Positions 37,578-45,852 of a stretch of DNA of 64,000 nucleotides are shown here, piece by piece. Position numbers and translations under genes: made by a program. Position 1 is the stretch's first letter, and the number at the start of each line of letters is the position of its first letter. The notes beneath the pieces are model-generated. The model had not been told where the DNA came from and did not search any database. It saw nothing but the letters and a program-made list of their open reading frames with translations. Source of the stretch: JAGQVA01 sp041391725 (GTDB taxonomy: Bacteria > Bacteroidota > Bacteroidia > J057); the NCBI GenBank assembly GCA_041391725.1, contig JAWKNL010000001.1:558001-622000 (forward strand), read 5' to 3'.

Positions 37578-38428
37578 TCGTCAAGCAACTGTACTACATC
37601 GTTTTCCTTCAACTGGTGAATAACCACCGTGTCTGACATCAGGCGGTTGAGCGGAAACACCACAAACCGGTCTCCCGCATCAAGGGTAAAGGAAACGCTG
37701 TCGAGTTTCACAATTTTCCCCTTGTAGCCGTCTAGTTCGATTACCTGGCCTATTTCAAAGTTACTTTTGGTATAAAAGGAGGAAAGAATGCTGGCCAGTA
37801 CATTGCGGGCAGCAAAGCCATAAGCGATAGCAAAAGCGAGAATAATTCCGCCAAGTATAATCGAAAAATTGGAAGTCACTACCGAAGTATCAATACCTGC
37901 CTGGCTGAGAGCAGTAACCGTAACGATCAGCAGGAGCAGATAAAACAGCCCGGAGCTGATAAACTTCCAAGCAGGAATACCGAGCGATTTAAAGGTATTG
38001 GCGACAATGGATTTAACAGCATCTGAAATATAAAATCCGATGCCGAGAATTATTAATGCAGTGACCAGTTGGGGAATGTAATCAATCAGGCCACTGATCT
38101 GCTGGGTAAGAATATCCAGCCCCAGCGTTTCGGTTGCTGAGAGAATAAATATCAGGAAGATCATCCAATACAGAAATCCTCTGATGATTCCGACAGGTTT
38201 TACGGTAAGATTCATTTCCCTGAAGGAATCGGTGTTGTTGAGTTTTTCAGCCAGTTTGTCCACCCCTATCCGGGTGAGCAGTTTTCCAACCAGGCCGGAG
38301 ACCACTTTGGCCAGAATCCAACCCAGGAGCAGGAGAAACAGCGCACCTACCAGCCGGGGAAAAACTCCTATCATTTGTTCCAGCACAGTTTTAAATGCGT
38401 TTTGAATAATTTCTAGCAGTGACGACAT
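37574..38428 (-). CDS. Mechanosensitive ion channel family protein
   Basis: 284-aa small MscS-superfamily/CmpX-like protein with five predicted membrane segments (about 22-42, 86-106, 116-138, 158-180, 190-210). The last carries the pore-lining, Gly/Ala-rich sequence LAFAIAYGFAARNVLASI. A beta domain follows (VIELDGYKGKIVKLDSVSFTL, then FVVFPLNRLMSDTVV), with the FPLN of the MscS beta fold. It follows the ECF-sigma and 80-aa genes on the same strand (25-base gap), so it is likely the third gene of that operon. Expected to release solutes under membrane tension. Confidence 0.85.
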   Translation of the reverse strand: MSSLLEIIQNAFKTVLEQMIGVFPRLVGALFLLLLGWILAKVVSGLVGKLLTRIGVDKLAEKLNNTDSFREMNLTVKPVGIIRGFLYWMIFLIFILSATETLGLDILTQQISGLIDYIPQLVTALIILGIGFYISDAVKSIVANTFKSLGIPAWKFISSGLFYLLLLIVTVTALSQAGIDTSVVTSNFSIILGGIILAFAIAYGFAARNVLASILSSFYTKSNFEIGQVIELDGYKGKIVKLDSVSFTLDAGDRFVVFPLNRLMSDTVVIHQLKENDVVQLLDD

Positions 38429-38453
38429 AACAGCAAACTTTTTCTATCGGGTC

Positions 38454-38696
38454 TTAATTATTGGGAGAATTTTCAATACCATTGTCAAGTTGAGCGGGAG
38501 AATCCGCCGGCTTAATCGTACCATGAACGGAAGCGCCGGGATTGATCAGCTTTTGGGCAGATAAACCGACCTTTCCTACAAAGAGATCAACAATATCCAT
38601 GATCATTTTGGCCGCATACACATTGCCCATCGTCTGATCTTTGACAGATTCAGGAAGCTCTTTTTCCGATTCCAGGCTTTTAAATGGGTTACTCAT
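38454..38696 (-). CDS. Small hypothetical protein in ECF-sigma operon
   Basis: 80-aa acidic, soluble protein without signal peptide or membrane segment (MSNPFKSLESEKELPESVKD at the start, a central hydrophobic helix AKMIMDIVDLFVGKVG, and a disordered Asn/Pro/Ser tail). Its ATG overlaps the sigma-factor stop (ATGA at 38693-38696), showing translational coupling. Its position suggests a regulator of the sigma factor, but it lacks the zinc-binding HxxxCxxC of ZAS anti-sigma factors and any membrane helix, so this is only a guess. Confidence 0.65.
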   Translation of the reverse strand: MSNPFKSLESEKELPESVKDQTMGNVYAAKMIMDIVDLFVGKVGLSAQKLINPGASVHGTIKPADSPAQLDNGIENSPNN

Positions 38697-39289
38697 ACCT
38701 TTTCTTCACGTTTATCCATTTCTTTCACCAAAACCTGTACGCGCTGGCGGGCACGTGCAAGCCTCATTTTTACGGCGCTTTCAGATGCATCATAGACATC
38801 CATCAGTTCTTTTATCGAAATATCATCCTGGTATTTCATTAAGAGAATCGCTTTATCCTCAGGGGCAATTCGTTCGAGCGCCATCCGAAGTTGATCCACC
38901 CTGAGCCGGAGGAGTTCATCCTCATCATCGCTGAATCCTGAAACTTCAGGGGTCTCATCGACATCCACCATATGGTATTTATTCTGTTTCCGGTAGTATT
39001 CCACACAGAAATTGTAAGTGATGGAATAAAGCCAGGTTGAAAACCTGCTTTTACCCTGGAATTTGGCCAGTTGGGTAAAGACCTTGACCAGAATGTCCTG
39101 CACCATATCCTGCGCGATATCTTCATCTTTGACAAAGCTTAAGCACTTGCCATAAACCTTATTGGAATACCGGTCATAGAGGATACCAAACAGGTCTGTC
39201 TTTCCTGTTTGAGCGATCGCTTCTACCAGCGATTCATCTGAAAGCTGTTTATAGTTTTTAGTCAATCGTGCGAATTCTGTAGGCTGCAT
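38693..39289 (-). CDS. ECF-type RNA polymerase sigma factor
   Basis: 198-aa sigma-70 of the extracytoplasmic function class. Seen: region 2 (LFGILYDRYSNKVYGKCLSF, then VQDILVKVFTQLAKFQGKSRFSTWLY, the -10 contact helix) at about 32-95 and region 4 (LERIAPEDKAILLMKYQDDISIKELMDVYDASESAVKMRLARARQ) at about 137-183, the helix-turn-helix. It heads an operon with the 80-aa protein and the mechanosensitive channel, so it may regulate an envelope or osmotic stress response. Confidence 0.9.
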   Translation of the reverse strand: MQPTEFARLTKNYKQLSDESLVEAIAQTGKTDLFGILYDRYSNKVYGKCLSFVKDEDIAQDMVQDILVKVFTQLAKFQGKSRFSTWLYSITYNFCVEYYRKQNKYHMVDVDETPEVSGFSDDEDELLRLRVDQLRMALERIAPEDKAILLMKYQDDISIKELMDVYDASESAVKMRLARARQRVQVLVKEMDKREEKV

Positions 39290-39379
39290 GATTGGGACAG
39301 AATTTTCATTCAGAAGTCACCGCAGAATGGACAGTTTATTTTATTTGGGGGGAAATTACATTTTTTCACGAACAAAAAA

Positions 39380-39402
39380 AGGCCCTTCGCGTGGAAGGGC
39401 CT
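39380..39402 (-). terminator. Intrinsic terminator of pdhB
   Basis: A 9-bp stem (AGGCCCTTC with GAAGGGCCT) with a 5-base loop lies 52 bases past the pdhB stop. On the minus strand it is followed by TTTTTTTGTT, a good rho-independent terminator. Confidence 0.85.
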
Positions 39403-39453
39403 GTGATATAGGGAAACCATGCCATTGTTGCGGCTGGGTTTGCGGTCTGATTT

Positions 39454-40434
39454 TTACCGGTAAAGCACCTGATTTACTGCCTCGATCGTGCGTTTGGCAT
39501 TGGGCAGGAAGGTCTCTACGAGGGTAGAAGAGTAAGGCAGAGGAGTATCTCTTCCTGTAACTCTGATGACCGGTGCATCGAGGTAATCAAATGCACGGCG
39601 CTGAAGGATATAAGCAATTTCGGAAGAAATAGAAGCCAGTGGCCAGGACTCTTCAACAACCACACACCGGTTGGTTTTTTTCACGGACTGAATGACCGTG
39701 TCATAATCAATCGGGCGCAGGGAGCGAAGGTCGATCATTTCTGCCTCAATCCCATTTTTGGCCAGTTCGTTGCAGGCTTCGAGGGCTACGTGTACCATTT
39801 TACCAAAAGAAACAATGGTCACATCCTTGCCGGGGCGTTTGATATCGGCTTTGTCGAGCGGGAGCAAAAATTCTTCTCCTTCGGGTACAGGGCCTTTATC
39901 GCCATACATCACTTCGGACTCCATGACAAGGACAGGGTTGGGGTCGCGGATAGCAGATTTCAGCAAGCCTTTACCATCAGCGGGCGTACTGGGAGTAACC
40001 ACCTTAAGCCCGGGTGTGTTGGCAAACCAGTTCTCAAAGCTTTGTGAGTGGGTAGCGGCAAGCTGGCCGGCAGAACCACTGGGGCCTCTGAATACGATGG
40101 GGATATTAAACTGACCACCGCTCATCTGGTACATTTTGGCGGCATTGTTGATGACCTGGTCGATGGCTACCAGCGAAAAGTTGAAGGTCATAAACTCAAT
40201 GATTGGCCGAAGGCCAAGCATCGCGGAACCTACACCGATGCCGGCAAAACCCATTTCGGAAATAGGGGTGTCAATGACTCTTTTGGCGCCAAACTCCTGA
40301 AGCATGCCCTGGCTGACTTTGTAGGCGCCGTTGTACTCTGCCACTTCTTCGCCCATAAGGTAAACGCGCTCGTCTCTGCGCATTTCTTCGCTCATGGCCT
40401 CGCGTATGGCTTCTCTGAATTGTATCTCTCTCAT
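39454..40434 (-). CDS. pdhB: Pyruvate dehydrogenase E1 beta subunit
   Basis: 326-aa transketolase-like E1-beta (pyruvate or branched-chain 2-oxoacid dehydrogenase). Seen: MREIQFREAIREAMSEEM start, GEEVAEYNGAYKVSQG (the thiamine diphosphate-binding Glu region), DTPISEMGFAGIGVG, and the C-terminal LRPIDYDTVIQSVKKTNRCVVVEE. Length 326 is exactly typical for the Bacteroidota PdhB. The ATG at 40434 is chosen over an in-frame extension. The alpha subunit is not in the window, so in this genome E1-alpha lies elsewhere. A TATCTTTCG promoter-like element lies 32 bases upstream of the ATG. Confidence 0.92.
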   Translation of the reverse strand: MREIQFREAIREAMSEEMRRDERVYLMGEEVAEYNGAYKVSQGMLQEFGAKRVIDTPISEMGFAGIGVGSAMLGLRPIIEFMTFNFSLVAIDQVINNAAKMYQMSGGQFNIPIVFRGPSGSAGQLAATHSQSFENWFANTPGLKVVTPSTPADGKGLLKSAIRDPNPVLVMESEVMYGDKGPVPEGEEFLLPLDKADIKRPGKDVTIVSFGKMVHVALEACNELAKNGIEAEMIDLRSLRPIDYDTVIQSVKKTNRCVVVEESWPLASISSEIAYILQRRAFDYLDAPVIRVTGRDTPLPYSSTLVETFLPNAKRTIEAVNQVLYR

Positions 40435-40465
40435 TGTAAGAAATAAGCTCTGTTTGATTCGGGGC

Positions 40466-40474
40466 CGAAAGATA
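40466..40474 (-). promoter_or_regulatory. Promoter -7 like element (TATCTTTCG) of pdhB
   Basis: Read on the minus strand, TATCTTTCG matches the TAnnTTTG-type element with one substitution; 31 bases separate it from the pdhB ATG, leaving a normal leader. Confidence 0.45.
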
Positions 40475-40565
40475 GACAAATTTTCATAAACGGGAGAACT
40501 TTTTCGCAGAATTAAAATGATTGCCCGAATTCAATATAGCATCGCATTTTTTCCAGAATTTGGAT

Positions 40566-40573
40566 TATATTTG
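40566..40573 (+). promoter_or_regulatory. Bacteroidetes -7 element (TATATTTG) of the beta-helix gene
   Basis: Exact TAnnTTTG match, with the ATG 7 bases further on (40581). This again implies a leaderless or very short leader. Confidence 0.55.
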
Positions 40574-40580
40574 CACAGTA

Positions 40581-43500
40581 ATGTCTATGCCTAAGCTTCT
40601 CTGTACCTTTATTGCCGCCTTGCTCTCTGTACATTTCTCATTTTCAGCAAACTATTACGTCAGTAATAGTGGAAATGACGCACATTCCGGAACCTCTCCC
40701 GCCCAGGCCTGGGCTTCGCTCGACAGGGTAAATCTCGCTATGGATAATCTCCTCCCCGGCGACAGTGTTCTCTTTGCCAGAGGAAGCACTTTTGTAGGTG
40801 CCCTCCTTATCACAGAAGGAGGTACTGCCGCCAAAAGGCTGTATTTTGGCGCATATGGAACAGGCCCATCCCCGCTGTTTAAAGGATCGGGACAGGTAAC
40901 CAACTGGGTCAATACAGGCGGAAATATATGGAAAGCGTCATGCTCCTTTTGCCCCGACTACCCTACCAACCTGTTTCTCGATTCTCTCATCCTGCCAAAA
41001 GGCCGCTATCCCAATGCCGATGCACCCAATGGCGGCTATCTCACCATCGATGACAACACTGGCAAAACCAGCATTACTGACCTGAATCTTCCTGCTTCAC
41101 CCAATTGGACAGGTGCTGAAGCCGTGGTAAGAACCCGCCGGTGGATCATCGACAGAGTACCCATCGCCAATCACTCAGGCAACGTCCTTACCTTTGGCAA
41201 TGGAGGCACGACGAGTGCATTGCTCGATGGCTATGGGTATTTTATTCTCAACCACCCCGCCACACTCGACCGCCATGGCGAGTGGGCTTATCAGGCTTCG
41301 ACCAAAACCCTGTACGTTTATCTCCAAAATATAAATCCCAACGACCATGTTATCGAAGTACCCGTTGCCGAACTTGGCCTTTACAGCGGTTACAGGGATT
41401 ATATCACCGTCGAAAACATAGATTTTACCCGCTATCTTCAACTCGCCATCTTCTTTACGCACACGGTTGGCATCATTTGCCGCAATACAACAGTAAGCCA
41501 GACCGGAAAAGATGGGGTTTACTTTGAGGATTGTGAGTCTATGGTCTATGAAAACAACTATATCCACGATACCCACAACGATGGTGCGCGCTTCGCCAAA
41601 TGCGACAATACGGTCATCAAAAAAAATGTCATCCGGAATATAGCCCTTGATCCGGGCCTCGGCGGCAACGGCAATGGTGAATACCTCGGTATTCATATGA
41701 AAGGCGACAATGTACTTATTGAAGACAACCTGATTGAAAATACAGGTTATAATGGTATATACTTCCTCGGAAGCCAGGTCAAAGTCAACCGAAACATTAT
41801 CAAAAACGGATGCCTTACCAAAGACGACGGCGCAGGCATCTATACATGGAGCAATGGTACCGTAGTTGAAACCGGAAGAGAAATCACCAATAATGTGATC
41901 CTCCATATCCACGGCAATGGCTATGGAACCGACGACTCAACCAAACGGGTCGGAGAAGGAATTTATACCGACGACCGGTCGCTCAATGTTCTCATTAAAA
42001 AGAATTCCATTGCCTGGTGCGGCGACAAGGGCATCTATATTCACAATTCGCAAAACATTGATGTCATTGAGAATACCGTTTATGCTGCGCCACGACAGTT
42101 GTATATACGGCATGACGATGGAAAACCCACCTACCCTATCATCAACTGCGATGTTTCGGGCAATATCCTGGTCAGTCTTAGTCCGGAAGAAGTTTGTATT
42201 GACCTGTTTACCTACAAAAATGATGTAAATACCTTCGGTACCATCAACAAAAACTTCCTTATCAGTCCGCAGGATCCCGACTGGATCAACCGCCGCCGCT
42301 GGAATCCCACCTACCCTGCGGGTAAAGAGATTGTCGAAGAGTTTTCGCTCAAACAATGGCAGACAATTACCCCCTACGACCACAGCTCTAAACCCAGCCA
42401 GGTTTTTTATCCCGAATTCGTCGTCAACTCCGTATCTGGTGTCAACCTTATTCCCAACGGCACCTTCAACGCCAATCTAAACGGCTGGAGCTGTTTTGGA
42501 AGTGGAGCCGGCAACAACTGCGACCTCAACCTTTCGGCGATTCCCGATATGGATGGCAACAGTATGCAGATTTCTTTCGATCCATTTACGGGAACCTCAA
42601 CCTCCCTCGCCAAAATTCTCACCAGCCCCATTACAGCCAACCGGCAATATCTGCTTTCTTACAGTGCCAAAGGGGTAACCGACTATAGTGCCACCACTTT
42701 GTACCTGAAAGATAAAGCTACCAACAAAGTGATTTCTCCTGCCGGTATCCGCTCATTCGGTAGCCAGCGGGAAGAAAAAATGCACCTGTTTGTTACCGAC
42801 AAATCCGTCACAAAAGGCAGACTTGAACTTAAAATCGGGGAAGAAGCCAACGCGATGTGGGTGGACAATGTGATTCTTCAGGAAGCCAATGTGTCTATGA
42901 TTGATATGAATCACCATACCCGGTTTGAATACAACGACACATATTCGCCCATAACTATTACACTCGACAAAAACTATATCGACCATGCAGGCAACGCGTA
43001 TTGCAGCGGATCAGTAATTACCCTCGATCCGTTTACCTCACGGGTGTTTATTGAAGAGCCTGCGGCTGAGACCGGAGATGTGCATACCGTACAGGCATTG
43101 ACCAACATTACCCACCCTTCTGTAGCAGGATGTGACTGGAAACACTTTGAGTCTGCCACTGGCAATGTGTTTCTTTCCATCAATCCTCAGCAGCATGATC
43201 TGGGTTCGACCTCAGCTGATATCTACTTCAATACCGGAAACATCAGAACCTATGGAGACAGCAGAGTGCTCAACCGAAGCTGGGTGATCCAACCACAGCA
43301 AAACCCGGCGGGGCCCGTAAAAGTGAGACTATACCTTACTCAGGGAGACCTCAACCAGATCATACTGGAAGACCCACTGGTAGGAGGCATTAACGACCTG
43401 GGGATTTTCAAATTCTCAGGTGATGATCCTTTGCTGGAAAATGATGATTTCACCGACAACACCAACGGGCAGTTGACCTATATCAATCCGGCAGCCATTA

Positions 43501-44147
43501 CCTCAGGCAGCCATCCGGGAGGGTATTACCTCGAATTTGAAGTGAGCACATTCAGCGAGTTCTGGATCGGAGCGGCAGCAGGCAGCACAGGGTTTCCGGT
43601 AGAGTTTCTGGATTTTACGGTAACCCCTTCCGGCAACCACGCTATGCTCGACTGGTCAACGGCTTCGGAGTTGTCAAACAGCCATTTTGTGATTGAGCGC
43701 AGCATAGATTCGCATATATGGGAAGCGCTGGATCTGGTTCCGGGAGCAGGTACAAGCGACCGGATTCAATATTATCAGTACAGGGATAAAAATCCGCTTC
43801 CGGGGGAGAGTTTTTACCGCCTGCGTCAAACAGACTTTGACGGGGGTTTCAACTACTCGGAGGTCAGGAGCTTTCTTTTCAGAGGCGATCAGGACATCCT
43901 GGCGGTTTATCCCAACCCTTTCAGCCATACGATTCAGTTGTATGCAGAACTGGCACAGGAAAGCCCGGTGACAGTTACCTTTACTGATCCGGTGGGCAAG
44001 GTAGTCTTTCGGGAGGAAATCCTTGCGACAGGGAGCAAAACCATTGAAAAGGGCATACCGCTGCCGAGGTTTTCTCCGGGAGTATATATGCTTACAGTCG
44101 AAACCCGTTATTCGAAACTTGTGAAAAAAGTAGTACGTATGGATTAA
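40581..44147 (+). CDS. Secreted right-handed beta-helix protein with T9SS domain
   Basis: 1188-aa protein. Signal peptide (about 1-22, ending HFSFSANYYV); a PL6/GH28-like right-handed parallel beta-helix (about 40-580, with repeated N/V/I rungs such as ENNYIHDTHNDGARFAKCDNTVIKKN and VLIEDNLIENTGYNGIY); a CBM4_9-like beta-sandwich (VSGVNLIPNGTFNANLNGWS, about 640-770); a linker region; and a Por-type C-terminal sorting domain (VYPNPFSHTIQLYAEL onward). Beta-helix proteins of this kind include alginate and pectate lyases and carrageenases; no lyase catalytic signature is clear to me, so the activity is open. Surface location by T9SS is likely. Confidence 0.85.
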   Translation: MSMPKLLCTFIAALLSVHFSFSANYYVSNSGNDAHSGTSPAQAWASLDRVNLAMDNLLPGDSVLFARGSTFVGALLITEGGTAAKRLYFGAYGTGPSPLFKGSGQVTNWVNTGGNIWKASCSFCPDYPTNLFLDSLILPKGRYPNADAPNGGYLTIDDNTGKTSITDLNLPASPNWTGAEAVVRTRRWIIDRVPIANHSGNVLTFGNGGTTSALLDGYGYFILNHPATLDRHGEWAYQASTKTLYVYLQNINPNDHVIEVPVAELGLYSGYRDYITVENIDFTRYLQLAIFFTHTVGIICRNTTVSQTGKDGVYFEDCESMVYENNYIHDTHNDGARFAKCDNTVIKKNVIRNIALDPGLGGNGNGEYLGIHMKGDNVLIEDNLIENTGYNGIYFLGSQVKVNRNIIKNGCLTKDDGAGIYTWSNGTVVETGREITNNVILHIHGNGYGTDDSTKRVGEGIYTDDRSLNVLIKKNSIAWCGDKGIYIHNSQNIDVIENTVYAAPRQLYIRHDDGKPTYPIINCDVSGNILVSLSPEEVCIDLFTYKNDVNTFGTINKNFLISPQDPDWINRRRWNPTYPAGKEIVEEFSLKQWQTITPYDHSSKPSQVFYPEFVVNSVSGVNLIPNGTFNANLNGWSCFGSGAGNNCDLNLSAIPDMDGNSMQISFDPFTGTSTSLAKILTSPITANRQYLLSYSAKGVTDYSATTLYLKDKATNKVISPAGIRSFGSQREEKMHLFVTDKSVTKGRLELKIGEEANAMWVDNVILQEANVSMIDMNHHTRFEYNDTYSPITITLDKNYIDHAGNAYCSGSVITLDPFTSRVFIEEPAAETGDVHTVQALTNITHPSVAGCDWKHFESATGNVFLSINPQQHDLGSTSADIYFNTGNIRTYGDSRVLNRSWVIQPQQNPAGPVKVRLYLTQGDLNQIILEDPLVGGINDLGIFKFSGDDPLLENDDFTDNTNGQLTYINPAAITSGSHPGGYYLEFEVSTFSEFWIGAAAGSTGFPVEFLDFTVTPSGNHAMLDWSTASELSNSHFVIERSIDSHIWEALDLVPGAGTSDRIQYYQYRDKNPLPGESFYRLRQTDFDGGFNYSEVRSFLFRGDQDILAVYPNPFSHTIQLYAELAQESPVTVTFTDPVGKVVFREEILATGSKTIEKGIPLPRFSPGVYMLTVETRYSKLVKKVVRMD

Positions 44148-44239
44148 TAATGACCGGCCCGAAGGTCAACAGAAATTTTGAAATCTACGTATATAAAGCT
44201 AGTTTCGTAAAACACACAATTGACAAGTAAGTTAAGATT

Positions 44240-44959
44240 ATGAGAAACTATTTTGATACGCCGGTAAGTGAGCAAAAGAAAAATAAATTTATCACTTCCG
44301 GAGCAGCCAATTCATTTTTAACACAGGTATATAGCACAATGGCCCTGGGGCTGGTGATTACAGCCCTGGCAGCATGGTACGTAGGTCACACGCCTGCGGT
44401 GTTTAACTTCCTTATGACGGGATTTTTGAAATGGGTTGTAATTCTGGCTCCGCTGGGCCTGGTTATTTTCCTTTCTGCCCGCATTCACAGGTTGAGTTTC
44501 ACCAATGCCAGTATAGCTTTTGCTACTTACTCTTTGTTGACGGGCGTCAGTTTATCTGTGCTTTTTCTGGTCTATAACATTGCCACCCTTGCCCAGACGT
44601 TTTTTATTACGGCAGGCATGTTTGGTGCGATGGCATTGATTGGTCTCACCACCAAAGTGGATCTGAGCAAGTTTCGTTCGATTCTTTACATGGGATTGGT
44701 CGGAATCATCATCGCCTCAGTAGTGAATATTTTCATGGCTTCGTCGATGTTTGACTTCATCATCTCGGTAGTGGGTGTTGTTATTTTTGCCGGGCTCACT
44801 GCCTACGACAATCAGAAGCTTCTGGAAATATCCCTTCACGCTGACCCTGAATCAGAGTCCACCAAAAAAATTGCCTTGATGGGCGCGCTGTCTCTTTACC
44901 TCGACTTTATCAACCTTTTTCTTTTCCTTCTGCGAATTTTTGGCGGAAACAGAGATTAA
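44240..44959 (+). CDS. Bax inhibitor-1/YccA family protein
   Basis: 239-aa seven-helix membrane protein of the BI-1/TMBIM family (bacterial members are YccA- and YbhL-like and modulate FtsH or leak Ca2+). Seen: SFLTQVYSTMALGLVITALAAW start, SFTNASIAFATYSLLTGVSLS, and the C-terminal FAGLTAYDNQKLLEI followed by IALMGALSLYLDFINLFLFLLRIFGG, which is the BI-1 signature (the D-containing YDFINLF helix). Intact, single gene, with a strong terminator after it. Confidence 0.93.
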   Translation: MRNYFDTPVSEQKKNKFITSGAANSFLTQVYSTMALGLVITALAAWYVGHTPAVFNFLMTGFLKWVVILAPLGLVIFLSARIHRLSFTNASIAFATYSLLTGVSLSVLFLVYNIATLAQTFFITAGMFGAMALIGLTTKVDLSKFRSILYMGLVGIIIASVVNIFMASSMFDFIISVVGVVIFAGLTAYDNQKLLEISLHADPESESTKKIALMGALSLYLDFINLFLFLLRIFGGNRD

Positions 44960-44992
44960 GGATAAAGGTTTTGAATATTTTTCCAGGCCACT

Positions 44993-45022
44993 GCCACTGC
45001 CAGGCAGTGGCTTTTATTTTTT
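44993..45022 (+). terminator. Intrinsic terminator after the BI-1 gene
   Basis: An 8-bp perfect stem (GCCACTGC with GCAGTGGC), loop CAG, followed by TTTTATTTTTTT. Confidence 0.9.
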
Positions 45023-45420
45023 TCAGAAAACCTTCTTTTCGCCTTTCACCCATTTTGTATCGGCCTGATTTTTGTCATTAACCCGGAGAAAGACCTGCAA
45101 TAGTGTAATAATCATTCACTTTTGCCGAAAACACAGGCGTATTTTCCCTGTAGGATATTGGACAGATTTCAACCAAATGGTTACACACATAGCCAATGGG
45201 GGGATAGTATGCAGACATTTATAAAAAAAAGCAGATTTTATAGGGTAATATTTACGGATATTTGTTATAATAATAAGAGCAATTTCAGAAGAAGATGATG
45301 TAAGTTTTGTGATTTCTGAGAGTTTTTTTGCTCATTGAAAAGGGCAAAGTTTACAAGTAATCTTCGTCCGGATTTTTTTTCTTAACCTTAATTAAACATT
45401 ACTCCTATCAGCCTGAGAAT
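45023..45420. other. Noncoding gap before the phosphorelay operon
   Basis: About 400 AT-rich bases without a convincing gene, RNA, repeat or terminator. It presumably contains the promoter of the two-gene phosphorelay; I see no clear TAnnTTTG match close to 45421. Confidence 0.5.
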
Positions 45421-45852
45421 ATGAATATTTTATTGGTAGAGGACAATCCGGGAGATGTAAGGCTTACGAAAGAAGCCCTTAAAGAAGCCCGATTCTTTGA
45501 TAATGTTAATCTGTCTGTAGTACCTGACGGAGAGGCTGCACTTCATTTTCTCAAACGACAGGGAAAATATGTCAATGAAGCAACCCCTGACCTGATTTTT
45601 CTGGACCTAAACCTCCCCAAGGTAGATGGCAGACAAGTACTCAAAGAGATTAAGGAAGACCGTCATCTACGGGTCATTCCGGTAGTTGTGCTTACCAACT
45701 CTGAAGCAACTCAGGATATTCAGAAGAGTTATGACCTCCATGCCAATTGTTATATCACCAAACCCGTTGATATCAACCGGTTTTTTGAGGTAATAAAAAG
45801 TATAGAAAATTTTTGGTTCAGCATTGTTCAACTTCCCAGACAGAATTTATAG
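45421..45852 (+). CDS. Rcp1-type response regulator
   Basis: 143-aa stand-alone CheY-like receiver. Seen: N-terminal acidic pair VEDNPGD at residues 6-12, phosphoacceptor D62 (FLDLNLPKVDG), T/S VVLTNSEA near 91-98 and K in ITKPVD near 114-119. The NPGDVRLTKEAL start is the hallmark of the Rcp1 class partnered with phytochrome-like or hybrid kinases. Its TAG stop shares a base with the GTG start of the downstream hybrid kinase (TAGTG at 45850-45854), so the two are translationally coupled. Confidence 0.93.
   Translation: MNILLVEDNPGDVRLTKEALKEARFFDNVNLSVVPDGEAALHFLKRQGKYVNEATPDLIFLDLNLPKVDGRQVLKEIKEDRHLRVIPVVVLTNSEATQDIQKSYDLHANCYITKPVDINRFFEVIKSIENFWFSIVQLPRQNL

Noticed and set aside
41175..41912. 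Minus-strand frame of 245 codons
   Set aside because: Antisense to the beta-helix repeats of the T9SS protein; repeat-derived.
45023..45420. Possible small RNA or riboswitch before the phosphorelay operon
   Set aside because: AT-rich, with no conserved structure or terminator that I can recognise.
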